Below are positions 21,075-30,738 of a stretch of 64,000 nt of DNA, in pieces. Each line of letters opens with the position of its first letter. Positions within the stretch are counted from its first letter, which is position 1. Made by a program: the position numbers and the translations under genes. Under the pieces are notes generated by a model that saw only the letters and a list, made by a program, of their open reading frames with translations, did not search any database and was not told the origin of the DNA. This stretch comes from Protonemura montana (lineage: Eukaryota > Arthropoda > Insecta > Plecoptera > Nemouridae). The stretch spans positions 18,937,277-19,001,276 of the forward strand of contig OX387607.1 of assembly GCA_947568835.1 (NCBI GenBank), given 5' to 3'.

Positions 21075-21103
21075 TTAAGTTAAAGTTGGTTGTGAATGAG
21101 CCT
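21075..21103 (-). repeat. Right terminal repeat of Harbinger A2
   Basis: ...AAGTTGGTTGTGAATGAGCCT is followed by TAA (21104-21106), which is a TTA on the minus strand inside exon 3 of the B2 MADF gene. The end sequence matches family A ends at 10269 and 31710. Confidence 0.7.
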
Positions 21104-21106
21104 TAA

Positions 21107-21996
21107 CAGCCGTGCACTTTCTTTTTCCCCGCGTTTGCGCTTGGTAGATTCGTTCCTTTTCTTGGGCGACGGTGTTTCTGCCATTTTGTCTGGCGACTGG
21201 CTCGTCAGCCAGCTCACCGTCACAATCCTCTTCGAAGTGATTTACTTCGTCAATCGCCTGAAAATGAAGTATGGAAAATTTTGGGATATAAAATAGCTAT
21301 GTGTAGGGCTCAACTTCTTAAAGTATATGACATAATCAATAAAAGAAACAATATATTGTTAGGGCACTAATGTAGGCCTGGATTGTAATAAAATGCTGGC
21401 TTTGATTAACTGTAGTTAATGAGAGCCGTTTAGAAGTATTAATTTTCAGGGGCTACTGAAAAACGACAAATATTTTTTATTGTGGCAACTATTGATAGGT
21501 ATTTATCTTGCGGCACATACCTCACTACTCGATGTCTGGCTTGACAAGTTCGTTGAACCTTGCTTGTGCACCGTGTGCTGCTGCAAAAATCCAAGCTGTT
21601 CGAAGCACCACAGCGATGGTTTGTAGACGCTGTCCCGGCTGCACCCGCTCTTATTCTTTGAAGAATTCTTTAGTGCGAGGGCCTTCAAGTACTGGGTCCA
21701 AATGGCCACCAGCTGTTGTGTTTGGCCTCGAAACTTGCATTACCATGGCGATTTCTTCATGGGCTTGCTGCCTTTTGTTCCTGCAGGATATATCGTAGAA
21801 TTAGTAGGGCATCAGTTCAGGTCTAATTCAGATGGTACATTCAATTGAGGTTATATAGAGAAGCATTTTCCTACCTGTTGTGGTAATCAGCCGATCCGAC
21901 CTCGTAGCGGCAAGGGTGTTGCTCATATAGGTATATGAGAAAGGTTGATGCCTCTTGCGACCACACAGACTTTGTCACAGTTTCGCTATTGCTCAT
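21107..21996 (-). pseudogene. MADF gene of Harbinger B2, broken by deletion and insertion
   Basis: This gene has the same architecture as B1. Exon 1 is 21996-21875 (122 nt, as in B1; WSQEASTFLIYLYEQHPCRY). Exon 2 is 21780-21521 (NKRQQAHEEIAMVMQ, then KSGCSRDSVYKPSLWCFEQL). Exon 3 begins at 21257 and is cut at 21107 by insertion of element A2 at a TTA. Exon 2 is 260 nt against 277 in B1. The 17-nt loss removes the conserved GIKKKL region and shifts the frame. The B2 right TIR is at 22282-22297. Confidence 0.8.
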
Positions 21997-22281
21997 TTTG
22001 TGAAAGATAACCAACGCCGAACTCGTGTTACTGCGTCGAGATCACGATGTCAGCTGCAGATAAAGGCGGCAAAGCGGCATCGTGACGTAGGGATAATGCC
22101 GGCCTGTGATTGGCTGGTTTCATTCAACTCCATTCAAGACTTGAAGAGAAATAGAACATGCTCTAAACGAAAAAAGTTGAATTCAATTTTTCATTCAACT
22201 TTTGTTTCAACTAATTTTGCTTCAACTCGACCAATTGCTTGAAATCAAGTGTTGAATTCAAGAATTGAAAGAAGAGTTGAA

Positions 22282-22297
22282 CCGTGTAATTCAGGCT
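22282..22297 (-). repeat. Right terminal repeat of Harbinger B2
   Basis: CCGTGTAATTCAGGCT followed by TTA (22298-22300) is identical over 16 bp to the B1 end at 17165. Upstream subterminal sequence is rich in short TTGAATTCAA-type repeats. Confidence 0.65.
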
Positions 22298-22593
22298 TTA
22301 TGATATAAAAAAAATTTGGATGCCTGGCAACTATGCAACTATTTTTTTTTGTACTTTCAAAGTTCAAAAAATGTGTCCAAATAGTCACACCCGTAACATG
22401 GAATGGCTGTTACCGGAGTACAAAATCTTGGTAAGTGCACCCGCAATGTGATTGCCGGCACGACCTGACGTTGCCTCGTGACAGAAAGCATAGTACGTCA
22501 CTCCATCTAGGCTGCAGTGTGCAGTCAAATTATAACAATCGAATTTTCGTTTATAAAAAAAATTTGAAATGTCAGCTTTAGAAAGAGAGAACA

Positions 22594-22682
22594 CAAGTAT
22601 ACAAGTATTCAAAAGTGGCTGATTCTGTAGATTTGTTTTTCATGAAGCCATGTTGGTTTTTGGTTAGGACTTCGTTACTAGT
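22594..22682 (-). pseudogene. Reverse-transcriptase scrap in frame after the macro-domain ORF
   Basis: Directly after the TAA that ends the macro-domain frame, the same reading frame continues with NEVLTKNQHGFMKNKSTES, then ATFEYLYTC, and stops. QHGF-x-KNKSTE is a conserved block near the start of the RT palm in jockey/CR1-like LINEs. The rest of the RT is missing. Its position in the same frame suggests that the macro-domain frame and the RT once belonged to one element. Confidence 0.65.
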
Positions 22683-24053
22683 TTAGAAGGCGCTGGGGGT
22701 GGCGCTGGGGCTGGCGCTGGGGGTGGCAGTCGCCGGATCACTGTACGCAGTCGCGCTGGGGGTGGCGGTCGGCGTCTCGCTGTGCGCAGTCTCGCTGGGG
22801 TTGGCGGTCGTCGGAATACTATGCGCAGTCGCGCTGGGGGTGGCAGTCGCCGAATCACTATGCGCAGTCGCGCTGGGGGTGGCGGTCGTCGGAATACTGT
22901 GCGCAGTCGCGCTGGGGGTGGCGGTCGCCGAGTCACTGTGCGCAGTCGCGCTGGGGGTGGCGGTCGGCGTCTCGCTGTGCGCAGTCTCGCTTAGGGTCGC
23001 GGTCTTTGATCGGGGAGTCGTCTTTCGTAGCTCTGGCTGCGAAGCTTCAGTTTTGTTATTCTCGGGATCGCGGGGGCACTCGGGGTCGTGGGTATCAGTG
23101 CACCAGCAGCAGGGGCGTTGTTGTGGGGTGGGGTGTCTCTTGATGGGTTGGGGTCTCGGGTTTTCGAGTTGATGCTCTTCTTCGTGGGATGGGTCGTCTT
23201 CTGGTGGGGAGGGGTTCGTGTCGAGCTGGATGTCGAGTGTGTCGATGTGTCGTCTTGCGGGGAGCGTGTACACGGTTATGTGTATTCCTGAGTGTCGGAA
23301 GACTTCCTTGATGGTGTTATCTATAGTTTGCCAGTGGTGGCCATCTAGGCCGCAGCCGATGCGAGGCATGGCCAGCTCCTGTATGTTGTAGAATGCACAG
23401 AAGTCTTTCGCTTCCACTAGACATGCCCTGATGTCGGGCAGGGTTGGCTTGTCCATGTGGGCGTGCTTCGTGATAAGGTTTATTATGAGTCCATCCGTAT
23501 AAATAGTGGTGATTCGGCCCACTTCTTTTTGCTGGTCGAGGCAGTGGTCTATGCCTCTTGCTCCACCGAATCTTGTTTTTATGATTTTTGCTATACCTTT
23601 GCTCACGGTGTGGTATTTGGATACGCAGTGTGCAATGGGCGTATTTGGTGGTGCACTGAGTAAGTTGGCAGTAACGTGGGATATGGTTCTTGTGGCGGTA
23701 AAGTCTGTTAGTTGCCTGACTAGTGGCGTACCCTGGTGGGTAGTTTTTGAGTGTGTTTCCTGTTTTGAGGTTAGGCATACTTCGATATTTGATATTTTGC
23801 GTTTGATTATAGTTAGCTCATGTAGTACTTGGCGGAGTAGTTCGGGTGTCAAACCTACCAAGGATTGTGGTTGATGTACTCGTTGGTTGTTGCATTGGTC
23901 GCTGTATGGTCGTAGGGCGGGGGGAAGTGTGGCTGGGCGTATGGCGTGGGGCAGGCTGGACCCTAGTAATACACTTTTGAATGTCCTTGTGTGGTACACA
24001 GGCATCTTGAGGCGAAAATGGTTGCAAATGTTCAAGCACTTTATCACAATCAC
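22683..24053 (-). CDS. TARG1/OARD1-like macro-domain protein with zinc-knuckle motif
   Basis: A 456-residue frame, with an alternative Met at residue 17. Residues 68-98 look helical/coiled. Residues about 123-265 form a macro domain close to TARG1/OARD1, an enzyme that removes ADP-ribose from acidic side chains: ISHVTANLLSAPP, IAHCVSKYH, GIAKIIKTRFGG, LIINLITKHAHMDKPT, LAMPRIGCGLDGHHWQ, IHITVYTLPARR. Lys196 (LITK) and Asp237 (GCGLD) align with the known catalytic Lys and Asp of TARG1. A C-x2-C-x3-H-x3-C cluster (residues 315-326, PCCWCTDTHDPEC) resembles a Gag-type zinc knuckle. The last 100 residues are a Thr/Ser/Ala-rich 13-residue repeat. There is no intron, and an RT scrap follows in the same frame. 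I infer a retroelement ORF1 or a captured host gene; the hydrolase activity is predicted only. Confidence 0.8.
   Translation of the reverse strand: MIVIKCLNICNHFRLKMPVYHTRTFKSVLLGSSLPHAIRPATLPPALRPYSDQCNNQRVHQPQSLVGLTPELLRQVLHELTIIKRKISNIEVCLTSKQETHSKTTHQGTPLVRQLTDFTATRTISHVTANLLSAPPNTPIAHCVSKYHTVSKGIAKIIKTRFGGARGIDHCLDQQKEVGRITTIYTDGLIINLITKHAHMDKPTLPDIRACLVEAKDFCAFYNIQELAMPRIGCGLDGHHWQTIDNTIKEVFRHSGIHITVYTLPARRHIDTLDIQLDTNPSPPEDDPSHEEEHQLENPRPQPIKRHPTPQQRPCCWCTDTHDPECPRDPENNKTEASQPELRKTTPRSKTATLSETAHSETPTATPSATAHSDSATATPSATAHSIPTTATPSATAHSDSATATPSATAHSIPTTANPSETAHSETPTATPSATAYSDPATATPSASPSATPSAF
22718..23003. repeat. 39-bp coding minisatellite
   Basis: About seven tandem copies of a 39-bp unit encode TATPSATAHSDSA-like 13-mers, with alternating DSA and IPT endings. 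The unit length keeps the frame when copy number changes. The plus strand also reads open here (Gly/Val/Ala or Arg/Gly rich), a by-product of the composition. Confidence 0.9.
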
Positions 24054-24507
24054 TTTCGGATCACTTTTTTACTGATAACTGTTACCAGAGCACGTTTATA
24101 CCGAAACTACGGGGAGGGTGGTGTACGGTCGACTTTATCCGGTGGCCATCTTGTACAGTGAATACTTTACCGTGGCGGGATTCAGACATATCCGATAGGA
24201 TTACCTGTTCACACACGGTTTCTGGACACTCCGGATAATATTCCAGCCTTCCTCAACGCGTAGTGACTTTATTTCGATGTATTCAGCGAATTTTGCAGAA
24301 AACTTTTCGTCCGACGGCTGCGGAACGGATGATGGTCATTAATGTGCATAACATGGGATGAATTCATGAAGAGTAATATGTTCATTTCATAGTTGGTGTT
24401 TTTTAGTTGGAAGTATTGCAAGGAAAGATGCATTGTGTTGGTATTGTACTGACATTTTGGTTCACTCTGCAGTATATAGTACTTCCGATGTTTTTAGTTT
24501 TAATATT
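24054..24507. other. Upstream region of the macro-domain frame
   Basis: No gene. A GTTATCAGT/ACTGATAAC pair and a GTATAAACG stretch lie about 20-60 bp upstream of the ORF (minus strand), but I see no convincing core promoter. Confidence 0.4.
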
Positions 24508-24910
24508 TTTAGCATTTCAGACCCGGTTTGTTCAGTTTTTTTACAAACTATTGCTAAAATTAAAATAACATTTAGACATAAGTCTAAGAAGTTCAAGTAA
24601 AATACTATTTTTATTACTTTACCACAAAAACTAGGAAACAAATAAATACAATATTGCATTCGTACATGGAAAGACGTTAACCTTCAGTGGGGATATACAT
24701 GGCTTGGTCACTTTGTTTTCCCGGACTTTACCTTTAACAGATTTAAGGGCCAGCGTCCTCCGCCCCCAAATTGCCAGAGCCAAATCTCGGACAAAGATGG
24801 CCTTCAAGAGCGTCAGCTTTCCCCTTCATTACCCAAACATTATACCCAAGATGGATCTGAAACATTAAAAACACCAGTCAGGTTTTGTTGAATGTGATAA
24901 AATAGTTGCT
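24508..24910 (-). repeat. BEN-domain fragment, copy 1 of a 400-bp direct repeat
   Basis: The minus strand encodes a BEN-type DNA-binding domain split by a one-base frameshift: IHLGYNVWVMKGKADAL, then LLKAIFVRDLALAIWGRRTL, LKSVKGKVREN and TKPCISPLKV. BEN domains bind DNA or nucleosomes. A matching copy at 26112-26510 carries the same frameshift, so the defect predates the duplication. Confidence 0.7.
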
Positions 24911-25004
24911 GACGTTGCTAGGGATGCTAGACGATGGATGGAGCTTTATAGGTGTTATTAACTGTGGAAGAATAGCTTAAAAATTTATGTAGTTTTATTC
25001 AAAA

Positions 25005-25213
25005 TTATTTGATTTGAAACAAATAAGTATTTAGACAACGACAACGACTTGTTGTTCGGAGACCTCTTGGCCAGTGACCTCCTTCGCGGCGGCTTTGGCA
25101 GAGGCTCTGTCCTGTTTTAGGATATCCTGAATTTTTGAGGTCAGGCGCTCGTTGGTCTTTGCCAATTGGAATTCTATGTCCCAAGCGTTGTATTTTAGAG
25201 GCCTCCTCTCCAT
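25005..25213 (-). CDS. Possible coiled-coil exon upstream of BEN copy 1
   Basis: The frame MERRPLKYNAWDIEFQLAKT continues with NERLTSKIQDILKQDRASAK and predicts a helical, charged segment. It lies upstream of BEN copy 1 on the same strand and could be an exon of the same former gene. I see no strong splice evidence and cannot name the family. Confidence 0.3.
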
Positions 25214-25662
25214 CCACCTTCGAAAGTGATCTATGAAGAGAGAGGAAGTATCAGAATAACTGCCTTGGAATGGAGAAATTTAGAAAATTGATATAGATTG
25301 ATATTGATTGGTATTTCGATAATTTGATATTTACGAATTACGAGCAAAATGTTGAAACAAATGCCAAAGCATATCATTTATCTTCCCAATTGAAACAAAA
25401 TATTATTTACAATTGAACAAGAACATGAAAAGAGAGTTTACGATCGGTAGTTGACAGCTTGGCCGCCAATGTGAAGGCATTTTGTGTATTTATATATACG
25501 GCAATGATCTTCATGAAAACACCTTAGGTCTGAAAAAAAATGAACAAACCGGGTTTGAAACGCTAAAAATGTTTTACTTTATTTGCTAAACGTTTCAAAT
25601 ACAGTTCCGTATTCTTGGTCAGTAGCTGATGAAGAATTCGAAACTGTATTTGAAACGTTTAG

Positions 25663-26089
25663 CCGTTGAGTGTACAGGTTCTAGGTAGAGTTTCAACGTC
25701 AATGTTACAGTCTCTGCGTGAAAGATGGCCGCCAAATGACTACCTTACCGACAAAAATGCAGAGTACCGGAACATCACGTTAAGTGGAGCCACTGTCGTA
25801 TGAAATTTAATTTCGATATTTCTTGTAGATTACTCGCTTTTGTGACTTTTCATGCTCAAAAAATCTGCATCAATGTTTACCTCAACGATTGATAAACACG
25901 TAACGATATTAAAAAGCGAGTTAACCTACGAGAAATATCGAAATTAAATTTCATACAACAGTGGCTCCACTTAATGGATTGTTCCGGTACTCTGCATTTT
26001 TGTCGGTAAGGTAGTCATTTGGCGGCCATCTTTCACGCAGAGACTGTAACATTAACGTTGTTTCTCTACCTATAACCTGCACTCAACGG
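25663..26089. mobile_element. 427-bp long-TIR MITE with 5-bp target duplication
   Basis: The element starts CCGTTGAGTG and ends CACTCAACGG. Its two halves are inverted copies of each other over about 170 bp (25663-25838 with 25915-26089), including AAGATGGCCGCCAAATGAC. TTTAG flanks both sides (25658-25662 and 26090-26094). No coding capacity. It lies between the two BEN-fragment copies. Confidence 0.85.
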
Positions 26090-26111
26090 TTTAGCAAATT
26101 AAGTGAAACAT

Positions 26112-26510
26112 TTTTAGCATTTCAGACCTGGTTTGTTCAGGTTTTTACAAACTATTGCTATAATTAGGGTAGCATTTAGACATGAGTCTAAGAAGTTCAA
26201 GTAAAATACTATTTTTATTACTTTACCACAAAAACTAAGAAACAAATAAATACAATATTGCATTCGTACATGGAAAGACGTTAACCTTCAGTGGGGATAG
26301 ACATGGCTTGGTCAATTTGTTTTCCCGGACTTTACCTTTAACAGATTTAAGGGCCAGCGTCCTCCGCCCCCAAATTGCCAGAGCCAAATCTCGTACAAAG
26401 ATGGCCTTCAAGAGCATCCGCTTTCCCCTTCATCACCCACACATTATACCCCAGATGGATCTGAAACATTAAAAACACCAGTCAGGTTTTGTTGAATGTG
26501 ATAAAATAGT
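26112..26510 (-). repeat. BEN-domain fragment, copy 2
   Basis: This is a direct repeat of 24508-24910 with scattered differences. The frame 26235-26417 encodes AIFVRDLALAIWGRRTLALK and KPCLSPLKVNV. The frameshift in front of the LLKA segment is shared with copy 1. Confidence 0.7.
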
Positions 26511-27002
26511 CGCTAGATGCACCTCGCTTCGTGGATTATGGAACACGGCAGTTAATCGTTTATTATCCGGGAAATTACAATCGGTTCTCAGACGCATTAT
26601 AAATGCTATACGAGGTAGAAAAAGAATGTCTGAGCAATGCATGTCACATCTTGGAATATATTCGGTTGTTTGGATGGTCTTTGTCGAAGTCTAAACATGT
26701 TTGCCACTTTTCGGTCTTGAGCTTGGTTAAGCAAGCTCCTTCTGATATGCTTTATAATATGCTCACCTTGTCGTCCAGCTCTTGTAATAGGGGAGGGTAA
26801 GCAGACTCTGGTGTCGAAGTTTGCTGGGTAGCTGAGGTATTAGCAGCCGACGATGTTGCTGGAAGAAATAAGTTTAATTACAACAGCAATGTAAGTAGAC
26901 AAATAAAATTTGCTAACACAAAAAGTGAATTTTAATAATGATATTCGTATGGCTTGAGCAACATTGAGGATTTCTTCAAGTAGTTGCTTGGTTGCTTGAA
27001 TT

Positions 27003-27360
27003 TTATTCCAATAGCTGCTTGTTGGCTCGTTCCAGCTCTGCCTCCAAAAATGATATTTTGCTTTGTGGCAGATCTGACAGGGTCCCGGTGACATAAACAT
27101 ATTTCTTCATAAACAACCATACCTGTTTACACTCAATCAGATATCTTGCATTTAGAGCAAAATACGATTTAAAGCATGCATCGAATGCCTTCACAATTGA
27201 GTCAAATTTGTAACATGCATTTTGGTTGATGCATACGTATACAGCGGATATGTTGGACAGGGATTCACCGACAACCACAGTCGGAGGTTGCATGGTGAGA
27301 TGCAGTTTGCTCATCTTCTCTTGATACCTAGTCAGCTGGGTTTCCAAATCAGGAATTGTC
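27003..27360 (-). CDS. Exon of an uncharacterised arthropod protein
   Basis: After a strong acceptor (TTTTCTATTTTACAG at 27361-27375), the minus strand encodes TIPDLETQLTRYQEKMSKLH, PPTVVVGESLSNISAVYVCI, YKFDSIVKAFDACFKSYFAL and KQVWLFMKKYVY. I recall similar unnamed segments in arthropod proteins, but no function. The frame continues to a short coil-like end (SFLEAELERANKQLLE) at 27003. Upstream and downstream exons are not certain. Confidence 0.4.
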
Positions 27361-27459
27361 TGTAAAATAGAAAAAAAAATACACAAGCTCACAAAAAATT
27401 CATTGAATAACAGCGTAGACAAAAATCTCCAGAAATCATGCAAGAATGAGGAGATCTTT

Positions 27460-27741
27460 TCACGTGCTAAGGTCTTCTTGTTTGGCGTCGGGGTTCAAGG
27501 TTCGTCGCGTGTTGGCGTGTCCGGCGGTGTGGTCTTTAGAGGTGACAGTAGTCTCGCATTTTGGCGACGATCCGCCTAACCCTTTGGCGTAGGTTCCCAT
27601 CACTGGCAGGTGTCGTTGTCTGGTCCGCGTGCCTTTTCCTGCGGACCCGATGGTTCCTCTGCTGTGCCGGTTCTCGCTTTGCGTTGGCGCGTCGTTCCCG
27701 CCCTGATGGTGTTGCCCAGATTGATTTTGCTTGTGGGACAT
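27460..27741 (-). CDS. Unrecognised open frame, 93 codons
   Basis: A basic, Gln/Ser/Thr/Gly-rich peptide. Plus-strand and other minus-strand frames are open over the same bases, so this may be compositional. No domain is visible. Confidence 0.15.
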   Translation of the reverse strand: MSHKQNQSGQHHQGGNDAPTQSENRHSRGTIGSAGKGTRTRQRHLPVMGTYAKGLGGSSPKCETTVTSKDHTAGHANTRRTLNPDAKQEDLST

Positions 27742-27926
27742 GAGTGACGGTTTCTACACGGTAGTTCATGTTGTCTTGTCAGTGAAGGATGTAGAACTGT
27801 CCACCCTCGGCTCTAGTTACCCGTTGCACCCGTTAGTGTCCCTGGACTTGGTGACACTTTCCCATGCGTTGTCACTTTCTCTGACGCAAGTTGTACCCTT
27901 GTTTGGCGGTATAAGAGACCAGCTGA

Positions 27927-29508
27927 TCAGCATTGCACAATGCCACCTTGCGTTTTGTGACGGGGTCGCATTGGTTGTAGCTGTTGGTGCCCATCAATGT
28001 AGGAAAACTCGTCGAACATAGCGTTTTCTTCAAAGTTGACGTCAATGATTTTCTTTACATAAACCATGCTTATTTCAACTTCTTCCCACTGCGGAATCTC
28101 CCTCATGATAATCCATGAAATATCTTTGAACTCCATATAGGGTTTTGCCCACTTTTTTATGTACCCAATGGCATTTACGTAAAAGTTCGTGCACATTTCA
28201 TGGAATTTGGTGCTTGTCAAATGCCCACTTTCCCCGTCCTCTTCGACTGCTGCCAGTAGGTCCCTTACTTTCGTCGTAAGAAAGCCTTCGTCCATTCGAA
28301 GCGTTAGCTTTTGAATAAAATTTTCAATTTCTGCAGTAAGTTCAGTTGCAGAAATTTCCTGGCTCTCGATGCGCTTGATTGTTGCATTGAACAATTGAAG
28401 CTGGCAATGCAGCCAATTGAGCAACAAAAATGCATTTGGGTTTTGAAAGAAAGCTTTCAGCATCGTAGGGCATTTTTCTTCCGACAGAAAGAAAGATTTG
28501 AACCCTTCAAACATTTCAATTATTCTTTCCACCGCGGGGCTCAATGACAGCCAACGCGTCTTGCTGTGACCGAGAACTGTGCTATAGTTTATTTCAACAA
28601 AGTTGCAGAATTCTTCGAGTTTGGCTACGCGAACTGTGTATATGTAAAAATATTGATAAACTTTAGAAACCACACTCTCAATGTCTATCGGCAAACAATC
28701 GGCCGCTGTCTGCACGCTGTTGTGCAGCGTGGGCAGCGCAACTAATTCCGACGGTGGGTCTGTTGACCTTAGAACACGACTTGGTGTAGATATTATTTGT
28801 CCCTTTGCGAGCGGCACCACCGAAATTGGTGTTAGTATTGTCAGCCGAAAACGAAATTACCTTCTCGGTCAAATGGTTTTTCTCCAGAACACTTAAAATG
28901 TGGCCGCTGACCATATCCGACGTCTCACCTCGAAGATTTTCAAATTCCAATATTTTCACTTTAATGCCTTTTCCTGGTAGATAATAACGCACTGAAACAG
29001 GAACGAGCTCAATATTCTTATGGTTGGATCCGTCGACTAGCACAGACACAAATTTAGCCTCACTCAGTTCATCTGCAATTTGCTTCATGGCAAATGGGGC
29101 GAATATGTTAACAACAATCGACTCCGCTTTCGTGCGTGCAAACTTAAATTTATTGTCGAAAAGATTTCGCACAATCGCAGACGTACAATCCATGGAACGA
29201 AAACTGTGGTTGTGGATCACGGTATGGTATGCAAACGTTCCTTCCGATGCCGCTAATTTGGCCTCGTCAGAACCCATTTTTCTCCGCGCAAAATATTTGT
29301 CAATCTTTTCACTTTCAATGGAAGAAAGAACCGCATCCTTGTGTTTCTTTGTTTTGATATGGTCAGTTATATCTGTCTTGCCCCCGTAGTCGACGGAAAA
29401 TACACCTTTACAAATAGTGCATTGAACTTTGTCCTCTAAATGCGCCTTTTTAATGAAAGGATATGTATCCTGTAAGTTTTTATTGAAAACACAGCGACGT
29501 TTACCCAT
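27927..29508 (-). pseudogene. hAT transposase, frameshifted and 3'-truncated
   Basis: From the Met at 29508 the frame has a BED-type zinc finger (VQCTICKGVFSVDYGGKTDI, then HIKTKKHK), followed by the hAT catalytic region: MKQIADELSEAKFVSVLVDG (first Asp), VISFSADNTNTNFGG (second Asp) and VGISCAAHA. A single-base frameshift near 28720 moves the frame to VQTAADCLPIDIESVVSKVY, GHSKTRWLSLSPAVERI and onward to 27927. The C-terminal dimerisation block with the catalytic Glu is missing. The relic at 17.3-17.8 kb is a different hAT. This copy is dead. Confidence 0.85.
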
Positions 29509-29509
29509 C

Positions 29510-29904
29510 TTCCTGCTCTGCTTCCATTCGACTAACTAGTAACAGCATGGACGGGCGCAAGCATTGTGCGCAACTGGGGTATGACACATATCATGGGAAT
29601 TGAACAGGGTAGCAAGTCTGCAAGTCAAGATTAGTGATGGGTTCCAGGAAAAATGTAGGTTACTAGTTACATGCAGAGGAATTCATGCTTATGAAGTATA
29701 AAATTGAATATAAAAAATATGAATATGGTTGAGTATTTGAATTGAACGTGATGTTTGTTTATAGTGTTATAGTGTACAAGAGATAAAGTTTGTATTTGGA
29801 AGCTTATTATTTGAAATGATAGTGACGAAACTAATAATAATAGAAAAATGGAAAACCGGGACATTTAGGCGTCCCGGGTGGTGTCTCTCGGGACGCCGGG
29901 ACAG
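29510..29904. other. Promoter-proximal flank of the hAT relic
   Basis: No gene. AT-rich sequence with a CCCGGG-centred short palindrome near 29872-29895. Confidence 0.4.
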
Positions 29905-29955
29905 GTACCTCAAAACCAGGACTGTCCTGGGAAAACCGGGACGTCTGGTCACCCT
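29905..29955 (-). repeat. hAT-type terminal repeat
   Basis: Read from the outside on the minus strand, the end begins CTAGGGTGACCAGACGTCC and continues into CGGTTTTCCCAGGAC. A TAGGGTGACCAGACGTCC start is common to many hAT elements. It lies 400 bp upstream of the hAT pseudogene and is probably its 5' TIR. No left partner was found. Confidence 0.65.
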
Positions 29956-30738
29956 AGATCAAGTGCTTTGAATTGCACTGGTAGCCAATCAAAATCTTCA
30001 TCAGTTGGCTCTCGGTCGAGGCTTAATCCTGAGCGACCCTCAGCTTGCGGCCACAGAGATTCTGTGAAAGTTGTGGCAGATTGACTTGGTTTATTCCATG
30101 TGCTTGGTACATCTGAGGAGGTTAGCATCAAAACACAATATCTGACATAAGGCAAAATAATGGGAAAACAATTAAAACAGATGACTGCTAAGATAATCAG
30201 AGGAAAGGATTCAAATTTTTACTACTGGAGGATTGGGTGTTGGTTACAAGGTATACTAGAACGAAAAATAAAAAAAAAAGCTTGTAAGATTTTTATATAT
30301 ATTTTTTTGTTTTCACTTATTGCGTTTTGAACCAAAAGTAACTGTCAAAGAGAATGCATCGTGTACAAAAATATTCTTTTGGTTAATATTAAAGGATCTC
30401 TAACATCTTTGTAATTTTTAATGCTCGAATACTTGAAACTAAAATAGTCTTAAATACTTGAAAATTATCCACGAAGCCCAACGTCCTCTTCAAGGCAGTT
30501 GCATGGCTGGTCTAAATCATTGCTGCAATCTTCTGTATTTATAGAGACCGTAGTTTGGTCGATGCATTTGACGTACCAATTCAGCTCCGGCTGCAGCCTC
30601 CAAATCTCACCCCGGTACTTTGTTTAGAGCTTGTCCACATCCCGCAGCTTATCTTTTATAATGGACCGGGTCAACTCCACACGTTCTGGCATTCAGGTTA
30701 GTCGTCGATTTGATACGTTGGTTCGCATTTCACCTTTA
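29956..30738 (-). other. Mostly noncoding; weak accessory-protein relic at 30482-30730
   Basis: The minus strand at 30482-30690 reads MPERVELTRSIIKDKLRDVD, then after a stop TKYRGEIWRLQPELNWYVKC, followed by an acidic tail (CNCLEEDVGL). It looks like the tail of a transposon accessory gene cut by the A3 insertion, but I cannot identify the family. The rest shows nothing. Confidence 0.3.

Noticed and set aside
22699-23172. Long plus-strand frame rich in Val/Ala/Gly opposite the macro-domain ORF
   Set aside because: It is the antisense of the 39-bp minisatellite; the period keeps all frames open. The minus strand has the recognisable domain.
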